The notes: generated by a model not told the origin, from the letters alone. A stretch of 17,010 nt of DNA from Lachnoclostridium sp. UBA3262 (GCA_002362575.1 DEUM01000045.1:1-17010), one strand, 5' to 3'; counted from the first letter of the stretch, positions 1 through 8,053 are shown. Numbers and translations are program-made.

Positions 1-180
1 TTTTATCAGGAAGGAATCGAGGAAGGAAAACGCGAGGTTATCACAAACATGCTCAAAGAAAAGATGGATGAGGAGATAATCAGTCGTGTAACCAAACGAC
101 CGATAGAGTATGTATTGTCGGTGAAAGAGGAAATGCTTGCGATGGTACAGGAGGAAACTACTTATAACTGTGAGGAGTAG
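1..180 (+). CDS. C-terminal tail of an Rpn-family (PD-(D/E)XK) nuclease/transposase-like protein (partial)
   Basis: The frame is open from the first base to a TAG at 178-180 and gives 59 residues. It begins with a glycine/glutamate/lysine-rich stretch (YQEGIEEGKREV) followed by an amphipathic helical segment (TNMLKEKMDEEIISRVT) and a short acidic end. This 'EGIEEGK...MLKEKMDEEIISRVT' pattern is typical of the C-terminal tail of Rpn-type recombination-promoting nucleases and related PD-(D/E)XK transposase-like proteins, which are abundant in Lachnospiraceae. The catalytic domain lies upstream of the window, so its presence and integrity cannot be judged. A hairpin terminator follows directly, so this is the last gene of its unit. 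The family call rests only on the tail pattern; other proteins with charged helical tails remain possible. Confidence 0.55.
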   Translation, partial: FYQEGIEEGKREVITNMLKEKMDEEIISRVTKRPIEYVLSVKEEMLAMVQEETTYNCEE

Positions 181-186
181 GGAATT

Positions 187-238
187 AAAAAAAGGCCCAC
201 CGTAATAGGTTCCTGCCAAGAGGAAAGTGAGCCTTTTT
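187..238. terminator. Hairpin terminator, probably bidirectional, between the Rpn-like gene and paaK
   Basis: The left arm (A-run plus GGCCCAC, 187-200) pairs with GTGAGCC plus a T-run (227-238) with one C/A mismatch. An inner stem TTCCT/AGGAA extends the structure. It has a T-tract on the right for the rightward gene and an A-run on the left, which reads as a T-tract for leftward transcription from paaK. It lies between two convergent genes, as expected for a shared terminator. Confidence 0.75.
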
Positions 239-285
239 GTATATACTATAATATTATGATGTTGGGGTCAGACACTAGCATCCTA

Positions 286-1593
286 TTATCCCTGATACAG
301 ATTTCGTTTATCAATAACACGCACGGCCTTGCCTTCGCTTCTTGCAATAGTCTTTGGCTCGACGAGGGTAACCTCGGCAAGAATACCAAGCATTGCTTTC
401 AGACCGGACACCAGCTTTTTGCGTGCCAGCTCGCGGTTGAAGGTGTCATCCGCAGCCATGGCCGGAGTTAATTCTACCTGAACCTCGATATTATCGCTGT
501 TTTTAGAGCGGGTAACGATAATCTGGTAGTTTGCAGCAAATCCCTGATTGATAAGTACAGTCTCAATCTGGGAAGGGAATACATTGACGCCTTTGACAAT
601 CAGCATATCGTCACTGCGTCCCATTGGCTTACTCATTTTTACATGAGTACGTCCACAGGAGCATTTTTTGCGGCTGAGTATGCAGATGTCACGTGTGCGG
701 TAGCGGAGAAGTGGGAACGCTTCCTTCGTAATACTTGTAAATACAAGTTCGCCCTTTTCACCGTCCGGCAGAACCTCGCCAGTAACCGGATTGATAACCT
801 CTGCGATGAAGTGGTCTTCATTGATGTGCATACCGGTCTGTTCACTACACTCGAACGAGACGCCCGGGCCGGAAATCTCGGTCAGACCGTAAATGTCATA
901 GGCTTTGATACCAAGAGCTTCTTCAATATCGTGGCGCATTTCCTCTGTCCATGCCTCTGCACCGAAGATACCCGCTTTTAGTTTGATTTTATCTCTTACG
1001 CTCTGTTCATGGACTGCTTCGCCAAGATAAGCGGCATAGGAAGGAGTACAGCATAAAATCGTAGAACCCAGATCGGTCATAAACTGAATCTGTCGGTCTG
1101 TGTTTCCAGAGGACATTGGTAATGTCAGGCTGCCTACCTTGTGAGAGCCTCCATTCAACCCCGGACCACCGGTAAATAAACCATAGCCGTAGCAGACATG
1201 TACAACATCTTCCTTTGTTCCGCCCGCAGCCACGATAGCGCGCGCGCAACATTCTTCCCATAAATCAAGATCATGCTGGGTATAAAAAGCAACAACGCGA
1301 CGGCCCGTCGTTCCGCTGGTGGACTGGATTCTGACACAATCACTTAAAGGTCGTGCTAAAAGTCCATATGGGTACGCATCGCGCAAATCATCTTTTGTAA
1401 GAAAAGGAAGTTTATGTAAATCATCGACGGATTTGATATCCCCCGGTTCCAATCCTTTATTTTGCATTTTTGTCCGGTAATACGGAACGTTATCATAAAC
1501 ATTTTTTACTTGCTTAACGAGACGCTTACTCTGCCATTCGCGAATCTGCTCAGGAGAGGCGCACTCGATATCTTTCTGAAAATAGTTACTCAT
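286..1593 (-). CDS. paaK: Phenylacetate-CoA ligase (aryl acid-CoA ligase)
   Basis: Adenylate-forming enzyme that converts phenylacetate or a related aryl acid, ATP and CoA to aryl-CoA, AMP and PPi in the cytoplasm. From the start chosen here it has 435 residues, the usual family length. Visible motifs in order: the N-terminal PaaK signature around DNVPYYRTKM (residues 34-43), the ATP-binding loop TSGTTG (92-97), FGAEAW, the adenylate motif DIYGLTE, and a C-terminal AMP-binding region with LRYRTRD and GRSDDMLIVKGVNVFPSQIE. An upstream in-frame GTG at 1644 and ATG at 1620 lack a ribosome binding site. The ATG at 1593 follows GGAGG by 11 nt and gives the expected N-terminus (MSNYFQKDIECA), so I chose it. 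The gene stands alone: in many anaerobes paaK sits beside iorAB (indolepyruvate ferredoxin oxidoreductase), which is absent here. In a fermenter without an aerobic phenylacetate pathway the true substrate is uncertain; the enzyme family is secure. Confidence 0.95.
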   Translation of the reverse strand: MSNYFQKDIECASPEQIREWQSKRLVKQVKNVYDNVPYYRTKMQNKGLEPGDIKSVDDLHKLPFLTKDDLRDAYPYGLLARPLSDCVRIQSTSGTTGRRVVAFYTQHDLDLWEECCARAIVAAGGTKEDVVHVCYGYGLFTGGPGLNGGSHKVGSLTLPMSSGNTDRQIQFMTDLGSTILCCTPSYAAYLGEAVHEQSVRDKIKLKAGIFGAEAWTEEMRHDIEEALGIKAYDIYGLTEISGPGVSFECSEQTGMHINEDHFIAEVINPVTGEVLPDGEKGELVFTSITKEAFPLLRYRTRDICILSRKKCSCGRTHVKMSKPMGRSDDMLIVKGVNVFPSQIETVLINQGFAANYQIIVTRSKNSDNIEVQVELTPAMAADDTFNRELARKKLVSGLKAMLGILAEVTLVEPKTIARSEGKAVRVIDKRNLYQG

Positions 1594-1657
1594 CGTCCTA
1601 GTTTCCTCCAATCTTGTCATCCGGCGATAACGTCGGATTTTCACATTACCATTACCA

Positions 1658-1687
1658 ATTTTACCACAGATAGCTAACAGTGGGCAA
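1658..1687 (-). promoter_or_regulatory. Probable sigma-A promoter of paaK
   Basis: On the minus strand there is a -35-like TTGCCC (1682-1687), an 18-bp spacer and an extended -10, TGG-TAAAAT (hexamer 1658-1663). It lies about 65 nt upstream of the chosen paaK start and within the only intergenic space available. The -35 is weak (4 of 6), but the extended -10 compensates. Confidence 0.5.
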
Positions 1688-1723
1688 GAGGGATTTTTGG
1701 TATGTTTTTATTGCCAAACAGAT

Positions 1724-1759
1724 AAAAAGTCCCTCTGACATTTCTGCCGGAGGGACTTT
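1724..1759 (-). terminator. Rho-independent terminator of the cold-shock gene
   Basis: A perfect 10-bp stem AAAGTCCCTC (1726-1735) / GAGGGACTTT (1750-1759) encloses a 14-nt loop. Read leftward it ends in a T-run. It lies about 70 nt past the csp stop codon and just upstream of the paaK promoter, so it separates the two leftward genes. Confidence 0.85.
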
Positions 1760-1827
1760 GTTACAACCCATTGTAATTCTTTAACTTTTACATAAATTTA
1801 TATAAAAATTATTTCATTAGAATCTGA

Positions 1828-2025
1828 TTATAACTTTGTAACGTTTGCAGCCTGAGGTCCTTTTTCGCCGTCAATCACTTCGAATTCAACTTCATCGCCT
1901 TCGTCTAATACTTTGAATCCGTCCATCTGCAGTGCAGAGAAATGTACAAATACATCATTTCCTTCCTCGTCAGAAATAAAACCGAATCCTTTTTTAGCAT
2001 TAAACCATTTAACTGTACCTTTCAT
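1828..2025 (-). CDS. cspA: Cold-shock protein, CspA family
   Basis: Small single-strand RNA/DNA-binding protein of 65 residues, forming one five-stranded OB-fold cold-shock domain that acts as an RNA chaperone. Both nucleic-acid-binding motifs are present: RNP1 in KKGFGFI and RNP2 in DVFVHF. The N-terminus MKGTVKWFNAKKGFGFIS is canonical. An in-frame ATG ten codons upstream (2055) is rejected because AGGAGG lies 7 nt before the ATG at 2025 and the family starts with MKGTVKWFN. From the proposed promoter, the 5' leader is only about 30 nt, unlike the long thermosensing leader of Escherichia coli cspA, so a constitutive or growth-phase-regulated Csp is more likely than a classic cold-induced one. 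Which paralogue (cspA, B or C) cannot be decided. Confidence 0.95.
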   Translation of the reverse strand: MKGTVKWFNAKKGFGFISDEEGNDVFVHFSALQMDGFKVLDEGDEVEFEVIDGEKGPQAANVTKL

Positions 2026-2061
2026 GTGTCTGCCTCCTAAAAAAATTTTTAACACTCCATA

Positions 2062-2090
2062 ACCATATCACAAAGTATGGAAAAAGTCAA
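2062..2090 (-). promoter_or_regulatory. Promoter of the cold-shock gene
   Basis: Minus-strand TTGACT (2085-2090), a 17-bp spacer and TATGGT (2062-2067). The predicted transcription start near 2055 leaves a leader of about 30 nt. The spacing is ideal and the -35 matches consensus at five of six positions. Confidence 0.6.
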
Positions 2091-2238
2091 ACAAAACCAT
2101 GTAAAGATTTGGAAAAAGAATTTTGCAATGTGGGAAAAAATATGATACTGTATAAATACTGGTAAAAATTACAAAGATATAAGCAGGAAATAGTGAATAA
2201 AGGTCTGTTTAAATTATGAAATAAAGAGAGGTTTAGAG

Positions 2239-5160
2239 ATGGATATTACAAAATGTACAGCATATGAGCTGCGGATGAAGCAAAATCTGACGGAGCTGAA
2301 TAGTATCGGGTATCTGCTGGAGCACAAAAAAACAAAGGCAAAGGTTGTGCTAATTGAAAACGACGATACTAATAAGGTGTTTACCATTGGGTTCCGCACG
2401 CCGCCAAAGGATTCGACCGGGGTGGCGCATATCGTGGAGCATACGGTTTTATGTGGTTCAAAGGAATTTCCAGTCAAGGATCCATTTATTGAGCTGGCGA
2501 AGGGCTCGCTGAATACATTTCTGAATGCTATGACTTATCCGGATAAGACAGTTTATCCGGTGGCAAGCTGCAATGATAAAGATTTCCAGAATTTAATGCA
2601 TGTATATTTGGACGCCGTATTTTATCCTAATATATATAAGGAAGAAAAAATATTCCGTCAGGAGGGGTGGCATTATGAAATGGAGAGCGAGGATGCCCCG
2701 CTCAAGTACAACGGTGTAGTTTTCAACGAAATGAAGGGTGTGTTTTCCTCTCCGAAGCAGATTCTGGCACGGGATATCCAGCAATCGCTTTTTCCGGATA
2801 ACGCTTATGGGGTGGAATCGGGGGGCGATCCGGAGGTAATTCCGGAGCTGACGTACGAAGATTATCTGGATTTTCATAGGAAATATTATCATCCATCAAA
2901 CAGTTATATCTATCTGTATGGCGACATGGATATGGAAGAAAAGCTGAACTGGATAGATGAAAATTATCTGAGTGAGTTTGAATATCTGGCGGTCGATTCG
3001 GAGATTCAAACACAGCAGCCATTTGATGCAATGCGAAAGCTATATGGTTTCTATTCAGCGACCGAGGGAGAGGAGACAGAGGGAAAAGCGTATTTCAGCT
3101 ATAATGCGGTTTGTGCAGATTCTCTGGACAGGAATTTGTATCAGGCATTTCAAGTGTTGAACTATGTATTGCTGCAGTCTGTTGGCGCTCCGTTGAAACA
3201 GGCACTGTTAGATGCCGGAATCGGCAGTGAGATACAGGGAACCTACGAGGAGAGCATAAAACAGCCGTATTTTTCCATTGTTGCGAAGAATGTCAGGAAA
3301 TCACAGAAGCAGGAATTTCTTGATTTGATACACACGACGCTTACCCGTATTGTGGAGGAGGGGTTAAATGAAAAATCGCTCCGCGCTGCTATCAATGCGA
3401 TGGAATTTCAGTATCGTGAAGCGGATTTTGGAGCATTTCCAAAAGGGCTGATGTATGGACTTGAGATTTTTGACAGTTGGCTTTATGATGAGGATAAGCC
3501 TTTTATTCATATTCAGGCAAATGATACTTTTGCCTTCTTAAAGGAGCAGATTGGTACGGGGTATTTCGAAAATATTATCCGGACGTATTTATTGGAGAAC
3601 ACACACACAAGCTTTGTCTGTGTGGAGCCAAAGATTGGTCTGACAGCGCTTATGGAGAAGGAAGAAAAGGAAACGCTGGAGCAGATAGAAAAGACGTTGA
3701 CGAAAGAGGGGCGGGAAGCACTTGTAAAAGAGACGGAGGCGCTTCGCAAATACCAGGAGGAAGCGACGCCGGCAGAGGCCCTGAAGTGTATTCCTCTTTT
3801 GGAGAGAGAGGATATCGGAAAGAAAGCGCTCGCCTTTTCCAATGAGGAGAGGACAATGGCGGGATGTCCGGCGCTGCACCACGACATTTTTACAAATGGA
3901 ATCAGTTACATCCGACTTGCTTTTGATGGCAAGGATTTTAAGGAGTATGCACCGTATTTAGAGCTTTTGACGGAGTTAGTCGGCTTTACGGATACGGATA
4001 AACATGAAAAATTAGAACTCAGCAATGAGATTTTGCTTCATGCCGGCGGCTACTCTGTCAATACAGTAATCTATAAAAACAGAAAGAAAGATAGTTATAG
4101 ATTGATGTTGGAGGTTACCACTAAGATTCTGTATCAGGAAACCGGATATATGATGGAACTTCTGAAAGAAATCGCGACATCATCCCATGTATGGGATGAG
4201 AAACGTCTGAAGGAAGTAATCGGGGAGATTCGCTCTGCTAAGCAGATTAGCCTACAGTCATCGGGAAATGTAACGGCAGTCAGCCGTTCACTGGCATATC
4301 TGAGCGAGGCAGGGTACTATGCAGAACAGATGAAAGGCATTGCATATTATGATTTCTTATGTGATTTGGAGGAGAATTTTGAATCGCGAAAGGAAAACCT
4401 TATTGCTATATTGCGGGGGCTGGTAAAGGCTATCTTTACAAGAGAGCGGATACAAATCAGTATTACGGCGGACAGAGAAGGATATGAAATATTGGAAAAG
4501 AATGTTGGTATCTTTTTAAACGGACTGCCGGAACATGTGGAGGCAGAGCTGCCAAAACCGGAATGGGTACTCTCGCCAATTACAGAAAACGAGGGCTTCC
4601 GGACTGCCAGTAAGATTCAGTACGTCGCCCGCACTGGAAATTTTAAAGATAAGGGTATTGCATACAGTGGGGTTTCAAAGGTAGTGAAGACGATTTTAAG
4701 TTATGATTATCTCTGGAATGAAATCCGTGTCAAGGGAGGCGCTTATGGAGTTATGTGCGCTTTTGGCAACGACGGGCAGGGGTATATGGTGTCTTACCGG
4801 GATCCGAATCTGGCAGAGACAAATCAGGTGTATCAGGGGATACCGGAGTATTTGCGCAGCTATGATGCGGATGAGCGGGATATGATGAAATATATTATCG
4901 GTACGGTTAGCGATTTGGATACGCCGCTTACGCCGAGGACAAAGGGTAGCCGTTCGTTTACCGCATTTATGACCGGGATTACGGACGAGGATATACAGAG
5001 AGAGCGTGACGAAGTGCTTTCTGCGGACAAGGAGAAGATACGGAAGGCGGCAGACATGGTAGAGGCAGTCCTGTCGGATGGTTACATCTGTGTGCTGGGC
5101 AGTGAGGAAAAAGTGAAACAATCCGAAAATTTGTTTGGTGCAACACGGGTATTGAAATAA
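2239..5160 (+). CDS. M16C (presequence protease/insulinase-like) zinc metallopeptidase
   Basis: Large clamshell peptidase of 973 residues, the usual size for the PreP/Cym1-type M16C group, which degrades short peptides inside a closed chamber. The inverted zinc motif HIVEH is at residues 64-68, with E67 as the catalytic base. E164 in VVFNEMKG is the likely third zinc ligand by analogy with PreP. The N-terminal catalytic M16 domain (about 30-250) is followed by an inactive M16 domain, an M16C-associated linker domain in the middle, and a final M16 domain carrying VKGGAYG (about 834-840), which with the preceding Arg contributes to substrate binding. No signal peptide is visible, so it is probably cytoplasmic. 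GAGAGG lies 7 nt before the ATG. It heads a rightward block and is only 27 nt before era, so the two are probably co-transcribed. Weak -10-like AT-rich sequence occurs near 2141-2156 without a convincing -35. Confidence 0.93.
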   Translation: MDITKCTAYELRMKQNLTELNSIGYLLEHKKTKAKVVLIENDDTNKVFTIGFRTPPKDSTGVAHIVEHTVLCGSKEFPVKDPFIELAKGSLNTFLNAMTYPDKTVYPVASCNDKDFQNLMHVYLDAVFYPNIYKEEKIFRQEGWHYEMESEDAPLKYNGVVFNEMKGVFSSPKQILARDIQQSLFPDNAYGVESGGDPEVIPELTYEDYLDFHRKYYHPSNSYIYLYGDMDMEEKLNWIDENYLSEFEYLAVDSEIQTQQPFDAMRKLYGFYSATEGEETEGKAYFSYNAVCADSLDRNLYQAFQVLNYVLLQSVGAPLKQALLDAGIGSEIQGTYEESIKQPYFSIVAKNVRKSQKQEFLDLIHTTLTRIVEEGLNEKSLRAAINAMEFQYREADFGAFPKGLMYGLEIFDSWLYDEDKPFIHIQANDTFAFLKEQIGTGYFENIIRTYLLENTHTSFVCVEPKIGLTALMEKEEKETLEQIEKTLTKEGREALVKETEALRKYQEEATPAEALKCIPLLEREDIGKKALAFSNEERTMAGCPALHHDIFTNGISYIRLAFDGKDFKEYAPYLELLTELVGFTDTDKHEKLELSNEILLHAGGYSVNTVIYKNRKKDSYRLMLEVTTKILYQETGYMMELLKEIATSSHVWDEKRLKEVIGEIRSAKQISLQSSGNVTAVSRSLAYLSEAGYYAEQMKGIAYYDFLCDLEENFESRKENLIAILRGLVKAIFTRERIQISITADREGYEILEKNVGIFLNGLPEHVEAELPKPEWVLSPITENEGFRTASKIQYVARTGNFKDKGIAYSGVSKVVKTILSYDYLWNEIRVKGGAYGVMCAFGNDGQGYMVSYRDPNLAETNQVYQGIPEYLRSYDADERDMMKYIIGTVSDLDTPLTPRTKGSRSFTAFMTGITDEDIQRERDEVLSADKEKIRKAADMVEAVLSDGYICVLGSEEKVKQSENLFGATRVLK

Positions 5161-5187
5161 CAGGGATAAAGTACGGAGGATTGACGT

Positions 5188-6093
5188 ATGGAGAAAAATT
5201 TTAAATCCGGATTTGCCACACTGGTCGGCAGGCCGAATGTCGGCAAATCGACGCTTATGAACCGCATCATTGGGCAGAAGATTGCGATTACTTCAAATAA
5301 ACCGCAGACGACAAGAAACCGGATTCAGACGGTATACCATGATGAGCGGGGGCAGATTATATTTTTAGATACGCCGGGTATCCACAAGGCAAAAAATAAA
5401 CTGGGCGAGTATATGGTCAATGTGGCGGAGCATACATTCCACGAGGTGGATGTTGTACTCTGGCTGGTAGAGGCGACAACCTTTATCGGGCAGGGGGAAC
5501 GGCATATTGCTGAGGTGCTGTCACAGGCGGATGTGCCGGTTATTCTTGTAATGAATAAAATTGACAAGGTAAAAAAAGAAGAACTGCTTGTGTGTATAGA
5601 TACATACAGGGAGCTTATGGAATTTCAGGAGATTGTCCCAGTGTCGGCAAAGACCGGCGAGAGTGTGGAACATCTCATAGAGGTTATGTTTGGGTATCTT
5701 GAGGAAGGGCCACAGTACTATGATGAAGATACCGTGACAGACCAGCCGGAACGGCAGATTGTAGCAGAGCTAATACGCGAAAAGGCACTCCGGCTCCTAT
5801 CCGATGAAATCCCACATGGAATTGCCGTGTCGGTCGAGCAGATGAAAAAGCGTCCCGGGAAAAGAAAGCTCATTGATATCGATGCGACTATTGTATGTGA
5901 AAAAAATTCACACAAGGGTATTATTATCGGAAAACAGGGCAGCATGCTCAAGCAGATAGGAATACATTCCCGAAAGGATATCGAAGATTTTTTACAGTCC
6001 AAAGTAAATTTAAAACTTTGGGTTAAAGTAAAAAAAGATTGGAGAGACAGCGATTTTCTGTTGAAAAATTTTGGCTACCGGGAAATGGAATAA
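5188..6093 (+). CDS. era: GTPase Era, 16S rRNA-binding ribosome assembly factor
   Basis: Essential GTPase that binds the 3' end of 16S rRNA and assists 30S subunit maturation. The 301 residues carry all expected elements: Walker A GRPNVGKS (14-21), switch I QTTRNRI (40-46), G3 DTPG (61-64), G4 NKID (123-126), the VSAKTG motif, and a C-terminal KH domain with GIIIGKQG starting at residue 244. A strong GGAGG lies 8 nt before the ATG. It follows the M16C gene by 27 nt and precedes a yqzL-like gene and recO, the arrangement often seen in Bacillota. The length and motifs leave little room for another call. Confidence 0.98.
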   Translation: MEKNFKSGFATLVGRPNVGKSTLMNRIIGQKIAITSNKPQTTRNRIQTVYHDERGQIIFLDTPGIHKAKNKLGEYMVNVAEHTFHEVDVVLWLVEATTFIGQGERHIAEVLSQADVPVILVMNKIDKVKKEELLVCIDTYRELMEFQEIVPVSAKTGESVEHLIEVMFGYLEEGPQYYDEDTVTDQPERQIVAELIREKALRLLSDEIPHGIAVSVEQMKKRPGKRKLIDIDATIVCEKNSHKGIIIGKQGSMLKQIGIHSRKDIEDFLQSKVNLKLWVKVKKDWRDSDFLLKNFGYREME

Positions 6094-6126
6094 AGTGCCA
6101 GCATAGCAGATGGCTCATGCGGAAAT

Positions 6127-6154
6127 CCTATTGTTATAACATAATTACAATAGG
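6127..6154 (+). promoter_or_regulatory. Inverted repeat overlapping the yqzL-like ribosome binding site
   Basis: CCTATTGT (6127-6134) and ACAATAGG (6147-6154) form a perfect 8-bp stem with a 12-nt AT-rich loop. The last two bases of the right arm are the first two of the GGAGG at 6153-6157 that serves the small gene starting at 6164. Pairing would partly mask this site, so it could damp translation of the small gene; it has no T-tract and is not a terminator. Function is inferred. Confidence 0.4.
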
Positions 6155-6163
6155 AGGAAAGAT

Positions 6164-6334
6164 ATGGAGAACGAAGAAAGCTGGACTACATTTATGAATA
6201 CAGGAAGTGTATCGGATTATCTGGAATATGCAAGGACAAGCCGTACGGACGGCATAAATTCAGTAAAAGAGGAGAGAGGGCAGCGTGAAGGAACGAGTGA
6301 TGGGAATGGTACTGTCGGCCGCTACCATTGGTGA
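6164..6334 (+). CDS. YqzL-like small protein between era and recO
   Basis: A 56-residue protein not easily found by length cut-offs. It starts with ATG preceded by AGGAGG (6 nt spacing) and ends in TGA at 6332-6334. Its N-terminal part, MENEESWTTFMNTGSVSDYL, resembles the YqzL family (an aromatic-x-x-F-x-x-T-G-x-x-x-x-Y-L pattern), whose genes usually lie directly upstream of recO in Bacillota. The final 17 codons overlap recO in another reading frame, so the C-terminal half (Gly/Arg-rich, RGQREGTSDGNGTVGRYHW) is dictated largely by recO sequence and is unlikely to be conserved. Its function is unknown. The overlap suggests translational coupling with recO. The family call rests on position and the short motif. 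Confidence 0.7.
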   Translation: MENEESWTTFMNTGSVSDYLEYARTSRTDGINSVKEERGQREGTSDGNGTVGRYHW

Positions 6335-7007
6335 ATATGATAAGCGCATTGTTCTTCTGACAAAGGAGAGAGGAAGGATTTCTGCCTTTGCCAGAGGGGC
6401 AAGACGCCCTAAGAGTCCGCTCTCAGCGTCTACGGAGCCATTTACCTTTGGTGAATTTTTTATTTACTGTGGCAGGGATTCCTATACGATAGAGCAGGTA
6501 GAGGTAAAAAACTTTTTTCCAGAACTGCGAAAAGATTTGGATAATCTTTATATGGCGCTCTATTTTTGCGAGGTCGCAGATTATTTTACGAGAGAGGGAA
6601 TGGAAGCGAAGGCGGAGCTGAATCTTTTATATCTCTCCCTGCGGGCGCTGACGGCACCGTCGCTCCCGCGTACACTGGTGCGGTACATATATGAGTTCAG
6701 AATCCTGTCTATTGAGGGAGAGGCGCCCCGGATTTTTGAATGTATGCATTGCGGGGGCACAGATTCCCTGCACCACTTTTATGTGAGCGAGGCAGGGATT
6801 GTCTGTGATAGCTGCCATGACGGCAGAAGCGGTATGGAGATATCAGAGACAACGGTATATACCCTGCAGAGGATTGTGTCCTCTCCGCTGGAACGGCTTT
6901 ATACGTTTACAGTGGGCGAAAACGTCCAAAAGGAGTTAGAGCGGGTTGTAGGACGTTATTTTTCTGCCCATACGGATAAGAATTTTCAGTCGCTGTCCAT
7001 GTTTTAA
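6285..7007 (+). CDS. recO: DNA repair protein RecO
   Basis: Recombination mediator that, with RecR, loads RecA onto SSB-coated single-stranded DNA at gaps. It has 240 residues, normal for the family. It has an N-terminal OB fold (about 1-80, with IGEYDKRIVLLTKERGRISAFARGARR), a helical middle, and a zinc finger formed by C153-x2-C156 and C174-x2-C177 (ECMHCGG, VCDSCHD). The start is a GTG preceded by GAGAGAGG at 5 nt; the resulting MKERVMGMVLSAATIGEYD aligns well with RecO N-termini, and the later ATG would remove part of the first strand. It overlaps the yqzL-like gene by 50 nt and closes the era operon. No terminator stands between recO and the convergent lipoprotein gene 15 nt away. Confidence 0.95.
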   Translation: MKERVMGMVLSAATIGEYDKRIVLLTKERGRISAFARGARRPKSPLSASTEPFTFGEFFIYCGRDSYTIEQVEVKNFFPELRKDLDNLYMALYFCEVADYFTREGMEAKAELNLLYLSLRALTAPSLPRTLVRYIYEFRILSIEGEAPRIFECMHCGGTDSLHHFYVSEAGIVCDSCHDGRSGMEISETTVYTLQRIVSSPLERLYTFTVGENVQKELERVVGRYFSAHTDKNFQSLSMF

Positions 7008-7022
7008 TTTTTTAAACAAGTA

Positions 7023-7912
7023 TTATCTGGAGTTTCCTTTTTTTATTTCGTTGACGGTCATTTCTCCGCTTTCATTTGAAGACGACAAATAAAATTTGTA
7101 ATCGTTCTCATCCCTTGCCGCTCTAAAGTCAGATAGATATTCCCAATCAATAGTAAGTCCGGCGCCGTCAAAGATTTTTGTGAAGCTGTTTGCGGAAGAA
7201 CCGTTGCCGATATAAATACCGTCTGTTGTTAAAAGGAAAATTTCCTCATCAAGAATATCAAGGGAAACGGGATTGCGTATTTGGGGTAGAGTGATTTTTT
7301 CAGCCTCTTTTGCTCCGGATTTCAAGACGCTGATTTGAGCGACGTCCGTTGAATTCAGAAAATATATTTCTTTTCCGCTGATACATAAGGATTTTGCAGA
7401 AATATCTTCCCAGTATTCTGTCATTTTCTGCTGTATGAAATCATAGGAATATAGCGTTTCTTTTTCCATGTCGTAAAAAATGGCATACTTATCTTCTTTT
7501 ACTCCCTGCCACATTAAGTTGTTTAAATTGTCTATCCCGTTCCATTTTTTGACGGAATGGATTTATTGTCACTGCGGTAAAAGCCAAAGACCATAGTGTT
7601 CTTATCATCAATCGCAAAGGTTGTGTTTTTCCATTCATTATTGATATATTCAAGTTTCTGGTATGTATTTTTCATTGTTTGTGCGTCTTGAGTTCCGGTG
7701 ATGATAGTATAGGTTTCCGGATTATATACCGTCTTATAAGATGAATAATCGGAAATATTTTTAAAAGGGGCTTGTATCTCCCTGCATTGATATGAATTGT
7801 CTTGCGCAGCAGGAGCAGGTGTTACTGTGCTGCTTTCTTGATTAGCTGCGCAGGATGTGTTTAACAATAATATAATAAAGATGCAGATTAAAGCTTTAGT
7901 CTTAGTTAACAT
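7023..7912 (-). pseudogene. Lipoprotein gene split by a one-base frameshift in an A-run (possibly slippery)
   Basis: The first part (7912 down to a TAG at 7532) encodes 126 residues with a lipoprotein signal peptide: MLTKTK, a hydrophobic stretch and lipobox LNTSC with C21 as the lipidated residue. The second part (to TAA at 7023) lies in the -1 frame, with 163 residues counted from its first ATG at 7514. Reading the second frame upstream of that ATG gives KKWNGIDNLNNL without a stop, so the two frames join smoothly at an A6 run (7545-7550 on the plus strand as T6). One extra A restores a 296-residue protein. The ATG at 7514 has no ribosome binding site, so independent translation is unlikely. 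The C-terminal part has repeated short beta-strand patterns (DKYAIFYDM, KEIYFLNSTD, EEIFLLTTDGIYIGNG) resembling a propeller-like sensor lipoprotein, but no named family is recognised. The first ATG has a good site (AAAGGAG). Either a broken gene, a sequencing indel, or a slippage-controlled gene. Confidence 0.75.
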
Positions 7913-7963
7913 GTTTTCTCCTTTCCGGTAATTGGTTTTTTAATTTTCAAATGTAAAGATATT

Positions 7964-7969
7964 ATTATA
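7964..7969 (-). promoter_or_regulatory. -10 element upstream of the leftward lipoprotein gene
   Basis: A consensus TATAAT on the minus strand about 52 nt upstream of the lipoprotein start codon, in an AT-rich divergent intergenic region. No convincing -35 lies 16-18 nt further upstream, which would fit an activator-dependent promoter or a chance hexamer. Confidence 0.4.
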
Positions 7970-7998
7970 CTATCAGATTTTTTTGAAAAAGTCTATTT

Positions 7999-8013
7999 TG
8001 TGGAGAATCCACA
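7999..8013. promoter_or_regulatory. Inverted repeat TGTGGA-GAA-TCCACA in the divergent control region
   Basis: A perfect 6-3-6 inverted repeat with no T-tract, about 30 bp upstream of the leftward -10 and 70 bp upstream of the rightward promoter. Its geometry matches a second repeat at 8054-8068, which suggests operator-like sites for a dimeric regulator. The binding protein is unknown. Confidence 0.35.
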
Positions 8014-8053
8014 GTCCACATTCACGTTTCCTATCCATATTATGACCTCTTAC

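Noticed and set aside
261..275. TTGGGGTCAGACA resembling part of a REP-like palindromic repeat
   Set aside because: Only one partial arm is visible and no second copy or inverted partner occurs in the window.
643..981. Plus-strand open frames across the paaK region, including one at 256-471
   Set aside because: They are shadows of paaK: no ribosome binding site, no family pattern, and full overlap with strongly conserved PaaK motifs.
7000..7022. AT-rich partial hairpin between recO and the lipoprotein gene as a terminator
   Set aside because: The pairing GTTT/AAAC is only 4 bp with A/T continuation; too weak to call.
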